A stretch of DNA of 64,000 nucleotides from the NCBI RefSeq assembly GCF_014643535.1, contig NZ_BMJQ01000026.1, forward strand, positions 1-64,000. Direction: 5' to 3'. The notes under the pieces are model-generated. The model was not told where the DNA came from, did not search any database, and saw nothing but the letters and a program-made list of their open reading frames with translations. A program made the position numbers and the translations under genes. Positions 59,424 through 64,000 of the stretch are shown here, piece by piece. Position 1 is the first letter of the stretch; each line of letters starts with the position of its first letter. This stretch comes from Aliidongia dinghuensis (GTDB lineage Bacteria; Pseudomonadota; Alphaproteobacteria; ATCC43930; CGMCC-115725).

Positions 59424-61100
59424 TCAGCGGCGGCAATATTCGCGGACGAGCTCCGGGTCCTGGTCGAGCTGGTCGAGCCAGGCCGGGTCGAGCTTCGGCA
59501 CCGAGGCGAACAGCAGCTGGGAATACGGGTGATTCGGCGGCTTCGCCCGCGACGGCGTCAGCTGCTCGATCTGCTTGCCGCCGTACATCACCACGATCTC
59601 GTCGCAGATGGCCTCGACCACCGACAGGTCATGGCTGATGAAGATGTAGGAGAGGCTCAATTCCCGCTGCAGTTCCTTCAGCAGCTCGATGACGGCAGCG
59701 GCCACCACCGTGTCGAGCGCCGAGGTGATTTCGTCGCACAGGATCAGCTTGGGGTCCGCAGCCAGCGCGCGGGCAAAGTTCACGCGCTGCTTCTGTCCGC
59801 CCGACAATTCCGACGGCCGGCGGTGGCGCAGGGCCCGCGGCAGCTTCACCATGTCGAGCAGTTCGTTGATGCGGGCGTCGCGCGCTTTGCCGTTCATGCC
59901 GTGATAGAACGTGAGCGGCCGCCCCAGGATGTCCTCGACCGGCTTTGCCGGGTTGAGCGCCGTATCGGCAGACTGGAAGACGATCTGCATGTCACGGAGC
60001 TGATCGCGGGAGCGCTCACGCGCCGAGCGGCCGAGTTTCCTGCCGCCGAACGTGATGTGGCCGGCAGCAGCCGGCAGGATGCCGGCGATCGACCGGACGA
60101 GCGTCGTCTTGCCGGAGCCGGATTCGCCGACGATGCCGAGATTGCGGCCCTTCTCGACCCGCAGATTGACCGACTGCACTGCGGGGATGAGCGGCAGGCC
60201 GTTAGCCTGGATGGGGCCGAAGCCGGCGGTCAGGTCCTCGATTTCGAGCAGGGTTTCGGGCCTCGGCTCCAACCCGTCCTGCTGGCCGCGCGGCTTCGGT
60301 CCGAAGGCGGCCAGCAGTTCCCGCGTATAGGGGTGCTTGGCTGCGGTGAGGATCTCGAGCGTCGTGCCGGTTTCCTTCACCTCGCCGTCCTTGAGCACGA
60401 CGATCCGGTCGGCGATCTGCGCCACGACCGCGAGGTCGTGCGAGACATAGACGCCGGCGATGCCGCCCGCGCGCATGACCGATTTGAATGCCTTCAGCAC
60501 CTCGATCTGGGTCGTGACGTCGAGCGCCGTCGTCGGCTCGTCGAAGATCACGAGCTTCGGGTCGCCGATCAACGCCATGGCGGCCGACAGCCGCTGCAGC
60601 TGGCCGCCCGAGACCTGGTGCGGAAAACGCTCGCCGATGGTCTCGGGATTGGGCAGGGACAGCGCCTTGAACAGGGCTACCGCTCGTTCGCGCGCCTTGT
60701 CGGGCGGCATCAGGCCATGGATGCGGGTGACCTCGATCACCTGATCCATGATCATCTTCGACGGATTGAACGCCGCGGCGGCGCTCTGCGGAATATAGGC
60801 GACTTCGGTGCCGCGCAGCCGGGCCCGTTCCCGTTCCGGCAGCGCCAGGATGTCGCGGCCGTTCACCACGACGCTGCCGCCGGAAATCCGGCACCCCGGA
60901 CGGGCATAGCCCATGAGGGTCAGCGCCATGGTCGTCTTGCCGGAACCGCTTTCGCCAATGAGGGCCACGATCTCGCCCTCCGCGATCTCGAGGCTGGCGC
61001 CCTTGATGATCTCGATCCGGCGGCCGGCGTCGGTCTTGGCCTCGACCTTGAGATCGCGGATTTCGACGAGGTTCTCGGCGAGGTTCGCGGGGCTGGCCAT
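59424..61100 (-). CDS. Peptide-type ABC transporter, fused double ATPase
   Basis: 558 residues, two complete ATPase halves. The first: Walker A GESGSGKTTMAL, signature VSGGQLQRLS, Walker B LVIFDEPTTALD. The second: GESGSGKTTLVR, signature LSGGQKQRVNFA, and LILCDEITSALD in which the usual Pro after Glu is Ile. Each half ends in the oligopeptide-binding C-terminal extension (HPYTRELLAAFGP; HPYSQLLFASVP). This is the DppD-DppF fusion layout, as in glutathione importer GsiA. GGAGCGTG precedes ATG 61100, which overlaps the permease stop. Confidence 0.93.
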   Translation of the reverse strand: MASPANLAENLVEIRDLKVEAKTDAGRRIEIIKGASLEIAEGEIVALIGESGSGKTTMALTLMGYARPGCRISGGSVVVNGRDILALPERERARLRGTEVAYIPQSAAAAFNPSKMIMDQVIEVTRIHGLMPPDKARERAVALFKALSLPNPETIGERFPHQVSGGQLQRLSAAMALIGDPKLVIFDEPTTALDVTTQIEVLKAFKSVMRAGGIAGVYVSHDLAVVAQIADRIVVLKDGEVKETGTTLEILTAAKHPYTRELLAAFGPKPRGQQDGLEPRPETLLEIEDLTAGFGPIQANGLPLIPAVQSVNLRVEKGRNLGIVGESGSGKTTLVRSIAGILPAAAGHITFGGRKLGRSARERSRDQLRDMQIVFQSADTALNPAKPVEDILGRPLTFYHGMNGKARDARINELLDMVKLPRALRHRRPSELSGGQKQRVNFARALAADPKLILCDEITSALDTVVAAAVIELLKELQRELSLSYIFISHDLSVVEAICDEIVVMYGGKQIEQLTPSRAKPPNHPYSQLLFASVPKLDPAWLDQLDQDPELVREYCRR

Positions 61101-61966
61101 CACGCGCTCCGGTCCCTGATTTTCTGCGGCAGGTTGTCGATCAGCAGGTTGACGCTGATGGTCAGGCTGGCGATGGCGATCGACGGGACGATGACCGCGG
61201 GGGCCGCGAACGGCAGTCCGCCGATGTTCTCCCGCACGAGTGCCCCCCAGTCGGCATAGGGCGGCTGCAGTCCGAGGCCGAGGAAGGACAGGCCCGAGAG
61301 CAAGAGCACGATGAAGACGAACCGCAGGCCCAGGTCGGCCAGCACGGGGCGGATGATGTTCGGCAGTATTTCCGAGCCGATCAGATAGAAGACGCTTTCG
61401 CCCCGGATCCGCGCGACGGTGATGAAGTCCATCGTGTTGATGTTGACCGCGAGCGCGCGGGCAAAACGGTAGGCGCCGGGGATGTAGATGACGGCGAGCG
61501 TCACGATCAGCACCGGGATGGAGGAGCCGACCGCGGCAACGACGACGAGGCCGAACAGCTTGCTCGGGATCGAGCTCATCGCATCCAGGAAACGGCTCAA
61601 GAGCGTGTCGAACAGCCCGCCGGTCACGGCTGCGGCCATGCCGAGGACGACGCCGAAGAAACAGGCGACGATGACGGCGGCGAGCGAGATGCCGACGGTA
61701 TAGCGGGCGCCCATCAGCACGCGCGACAGCATATCTCGGCCGAGATAGTCGGAACCGAGCCAGGCCTCGGCGCTGATCGGCTCGAAATAGTCGTCGGCGA
61801 CGATGTCGCCCACGGGATGGGGAATGATGAGGGGGGCGAAGATCGCGACCAGCGTCCACGCGAGAATGACCGCGAGGGCCGCGACGCCGACGACATTGAC
61901 CCGGTAGCCCAGGCGTGATCCGGCGGGCCGCGGTCCCGCGAGTTTCGGGCTAGGCGCCGTCGTCAT
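61100..61966 (-). CDS. ABC transporter permease, DppC-like
   Basis: 288 residues. About six membrane helices with an N-terminal OppC-type region (VVGVAALAVILAWTLVAIFA). LGSDYLGRDMLSRVLMGARY is the family's typical periplasmic segment. An EAA-like cytoplasmic loop (TVARIRGESVFYLIGSEILP) contacts the ATPase. Start and stop overlap the neighbouring genes (ATGA-type at 61963-61966), as expected for an operon. Confidence 0.93.
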   Translation of the reverse strand: MTTAPSPKLAGPRPAGSRLGYRVNVVGVAALAVILAWTLVAIFAPLIIPHPVGDIVADDYFEPISAEAWLGSDYLGRDMLSRVLMGARYTVGISLAAVIVACFFGVVLGMAAAVTGGLFDTLLSRFLDAMSSIPSKLFGLVVVAAVGSSIPVLIVTLAVIYIPGAYRFARALAVNINTMDFITVARIRGESVFYLIGSEILPNIIRPVLADLGLRFVFIVLLLSGLSFLGLGLQPPYADWGALVRENIGGLPFAAPAVIVPSIAIASLTISVNLLIDNLPQKIRDRSA

Positions 61967-62913
61967 CGCAGCCTCGGGTTGGAGACGATCGCGACGATAT
62001 CGGCGGCCGTGATCAGGATCAGGTATCCCAGGCAGAAGATCATGGCACAGCTCTGGATCAGCGGCAGGTCGCGGGTGGCGACCGCGTCGACCATCAGCTT
62101 CGCAATGCCGGGATAGTTGAAGATCGTCTCGACGATGATGACGCCGCCGATGAGATAGGAGAGCGACAGCGCCACGGCGTTGACGATGGGCCCGAGCGCG
62201 TTCGGCAGGGCATGCTTGAGTACGAGCCGGCTGCGCGAGGCGCCCTTCAAGAGCGCCATCTCGACATAGGCGGTATTGAGCGTCTCGATCACGGCGGCGC
62301 GCGTCATGCGGATCATCTGCGCCGAGACGCCGAAAGTGAGCGTGATGACCGGCATCGCGTAGATTTTCAGAACATCCGCCAGCGAGTGGACGTCGTTCGC
62401 GAGCGAGAGGGCCGGCAGCCAGCCCAGATAGACCGCGAACAGCAGGACGGCGATCGTCGCCACCATGAATTCCGGGACCGAGATGACGCCGATGGTGAGA
62501 ACGGTCACGATGCGATCGTAAGCCGAGCCACGCAGCATCGCGGCCGTGATCCCGACCGTCAGCGCCAACGGCACGGAGACGACGGCCGTAATCCCGGCGA
62601 GCTTCATCGTGTTGACGAAGCGCCCGCCGATGAGTGCTGCGACCGGCATCTTATTGGCATAGGAGGTGCCGAGTTCGCCCTGGAGCAGGCCTAAGAGCCA
62701 GCGCAGGAAGCGGAAGATCGCCGGATCGTCCAGATGCATGGCCTTGCGCAGCCCAGCGACGGCTTCCGGCGTCGCCGCCTGGCCCAAGAGGATCGTCGCC
62801 GTGTCGCCGGGCAGCAGGCTGGTCGCGAAGAATACGGCGAAGGAGACGATCACCAGGGTGATGATCGCCACCAACAGCCGCTTCAAGACGAGGGTTGGAA
62901 CCAGAGTGTTCAT
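61963..62913 (-). CDS. ABC transporter permease, DppB-like
   Basis: 316 residues from ATG 62913; GTG 62919 is two codons upstream. OppB/DppB-type N-terminus (LVLKRLLVAIITLVIVSFAV, then LPGDTATILLG), several helices and the EAA loop (EMALLKGASRSRLVLKHALP), ending NPRLR. It forms the channel with the DppC-like permease, whose gene overlaps its stop. The binding-protein gene lies 91 bases upstream. Confidence 0.93.
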   Translation of the reverse strand: MNTLVPTLVLKRLLVAIITLVIVSFAVFFATSLLPGDTATILLGQAATPEAVAGLRKAMHLDDPAIFRFLRWLLGLLQGELGTSYANKMPVAALIGGRFVNTMKLAGITAVVSVPLALTVGITAAMLRGSAYDRIVTVLTIGVISVPEFMVATIAVLLFAVYLGWLPALSLANDVHSLADVLKIYAMPVITLTFGVSAQMIRMTRAAVIETLNTAYVEMALLKGASRSRLVLKHALPNALGPIVNAVALSLSYLIGGVIIVETIFNYPGIAKLMVDAVATRDLPLIQSCAMIFCLGYLILITAADIVAIVSNPRLR

Positions 62914-63004
62914 ACGCACGCGTCCCGTGGCGTTCGACGTGTGGGCTGCAACTATTATGCGAGACGGGGGCGCGGGCAGGGACCACCCTGGCCAACGGGA
63001 GCCG

Positions 63005-64000
63005 TCAGGCGGAAAGCCAGACGTATTCCGCCATGTTGTAGCCCATCATGCCGCCGAGCGGGTTCACCTCAAAGCCCTTGAGTTTGGCGGTCAAGGCGTC
63101 GACGCCCGCGATATAGGCCGGGATGATCGTGCCGGCTTCCTCGGCGATCATGGCCTGCATCTCGCCGTAGATTTCCTTGCGCTTGGCCTGGTCGAGCATG
63201 CCGCGCGCCTCGACGAGCAGCTTGTCGAACTTCTCGGACTTGTAGTGGCTTTCGTTCCAGGGTGCGTCCGACGAATAAAGCAGCGAGAACAGGATGTCGG
63301 GCGTCGGCCGGTAGTTGATGTTGCCGAAATGGATCGGGGCTTTGAGCCAGTAATTGTCCCAATAGCCGTCGGGCGGGACGCGCTGGACGTCGAGCTTCAG
63401 GCCGATATTGGCGCCGGTGGCCTGCAGGATCATGGCGATGTCGACCGACGAGCCGGCCGCGTCGGACGCGATGACCGGAATGGACTGGCCGAGTACGCCC
63501 GCCTTCTGGAAGTGGAACTTCGCCTTCTCGGGGTCGAACGGCTTCGGCTTCAGGTCGTTGTTCCGGTAGATGTTCCCCGGGAATACCGGCTGGTCGTTGC
63601 CGATGTCGCCAAGACCGCGGAGTGCCGACTTCAGGATCTGCTCCCGGTTGACCAGGTACTTCATGCCCTCCACGAAGTCCTTGCTGTTCCCGGGCGCCAT
63701 GTCGAGGCGCATGTTGAGGTTGGTGTAGTTGTTGGCGCTGGACTTCGACAGGACGAAGTCCTTCTTGCCTTCGAGCAGCCGCAGGGACCGCGGATTGATC
63801 GCGGCGGCGAGATGGATGTCGCCGGACAGGAGCGCATTGACGCGGGCATTGTCGTCGCTGATGGCAAAGAACTCGAAGCTGTCGACGTGGGGAGCGCCCG
63901 ACTTCCAGTAGTTCTTGTTCTTCGCCATGGTCGAGCGGACGCCGGGCTCGAAGCTCTGGAGCACGAAGGCGCCCGTGCCGTTGCCTTTTGAGAAGTCCGT
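63005..64000 (-). CDS. Peptide-type ABC substrate-binding protein (partial)
   Basis: The C-terminal 331 residues of a solute-binding protein family 5 (SBP_bac_5) member. The frame is open through the window edge, so the N-terminus and signal peptide are missing. Motifs: GNGTGAFVLQSFEPGVRSTM and NKNYWKSG at the left of the second lobe, YLVNREQILKSALRGLGDIG, FPGNIY, and YDxE-type SLLYSSDAPWNESHYKSEKF. It would capture peptides, amines or similar solutes for the permeases downstream. Context with an amine oxidase and an Lrp regulator hints at an amino-acid-related substrate. Confidence 0.92.
   Translation of the reverse strand, partial: TDFSKGNGTGAFVLQSFEPGVRSTMAKNKNYWKSGAPHVDSFEFFAISDDNARVNALLSGDIHLAAAINPRSLRLLEGKKDFVLSKSSANNYTNLNMRLDMAPGNSKDFVEGMKYLVNREQILKSALRGLGDIGNDQPVFPGNIYRNNDLKPKPFDPEKAKFHFQKAGVLGQSIPVIASDAAGSSVDIAMILQATGANIGLKLDVQRVPPDGYWDNYWLKAPIHFGNINYRPTPDILFSLLYSSDAPWNESHYKSEKFDKLLVEARGMLDQAKRKEIYGEMQAMIAEEAGTIIPAYIAGVDALTAKLKGFEVNPLGGMMGYNMAEYVWLSA

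Noticed and set aside
59529-61259. A 576-codon plus-strand frame opposite the ABC ATPase.
   Set aside because: Mirror frame of a confident double-ATPase gene, with no recognisable motif.
1-64000. tRNA, rRNA, insertion sequences, integrases or attachment sites.
   Set aside because: Looked for on both strands by eye; none recognised.

Overview
The window is GC-rich, densely packed bacterial DNA, most likely from an alphaproteobacterium; the family is not resolvable from the sequence, and a Rhodospirillales-like source is only a guess. No rRNA, tRNA, CRISPR array, transposase or phage gene was seen.

Bases 1-34,980 form one large surface/secretion locus. Its gene content resembles the Pseudomonas aeruginosa PUMA3 region, recalled here from general knowledge: the VreA-VreI-VreR cell-surface signalling system, a PdtA/PdtB two-partner secretion pair, phosphate-binding-like secreted proteins, type II secretion (Hxc) components and ExbB2/ExbD2. 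In order it holds a VreA-like STN/TonB-like protein, an ECF sigma factor, a FecR-type anti-sigma factor, and a 3,916-residue filamentous haemagglutinin-like TpsA exoprotein. Next come two nearly identical PstS-like secreted proteins, a secreted protein of unknown function, a lone GspG-type pseudopilin, two small periplasmic proteins, a second VreA-like protein, a TonB-like protein, and a second sigma/FecR pair. The last part is TpsB, a DUF2341-LamG-ExbB fusion, ExbD, TonB, a porin, a coiled-coil protein, a PpiC-type isomerase and a YbjN-like protein. The TpsA and TpsB genes each follow their own sigma/FecR module. They are preceded by the same promoter-like pattern, ATTTTTCG-N17-(TTGTCT or GTATCT), with Pho-box-like sequence upstream. 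The inferred picture is a phosphate-starvation and envelope-signal-controlled, TonB/ExbBD-energised export system. Having two complete signalling modules is the most unusual feature.

Bases 34,992-46,460 hold unrelated accessory genes: an FkbM methyltransferase, a serine-protease lipoprotein, a short remnant that looks like the start of a third FecI-type sigma gene, an aldehyde dehydrogenase next to an acetolactate-synthase-like enzyme, a Sel1-repeat lipoprotein, a Cache-GGDEF-EAL protein, a polyvinyl-alcohol-dehydrogenase-like quinoprotein and a DUF1428 protein.

Bases 46,581-57,382 hold a short-chain dehydrogenase, a TonB-dependent receptor, and an MFS exporter divergent from a TetR regulator. 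A good palindromic operator candidate lies between the last two. The TetR gene begins a run with a PLP-dependent D-threonine-aldolase-like enzyme, a sugar-lactone-oxidase-like flavoprotein and two aldehyde dehydrogenases, probably a catabolic operon of unknown substrate.

Bases 57,386-64,000 hold a DadA-like FAD amine/amino-acid oxidase, a divergent Lrp/AsnC regulator, and a peptide-type ABC importer (fused double ATPase, two permeases, and a binding protein cut by the window end).

A recurring small-scale feature is the presence of 12-15 bp tandem duplications at gene ends, several of which duplicate the stop codon.
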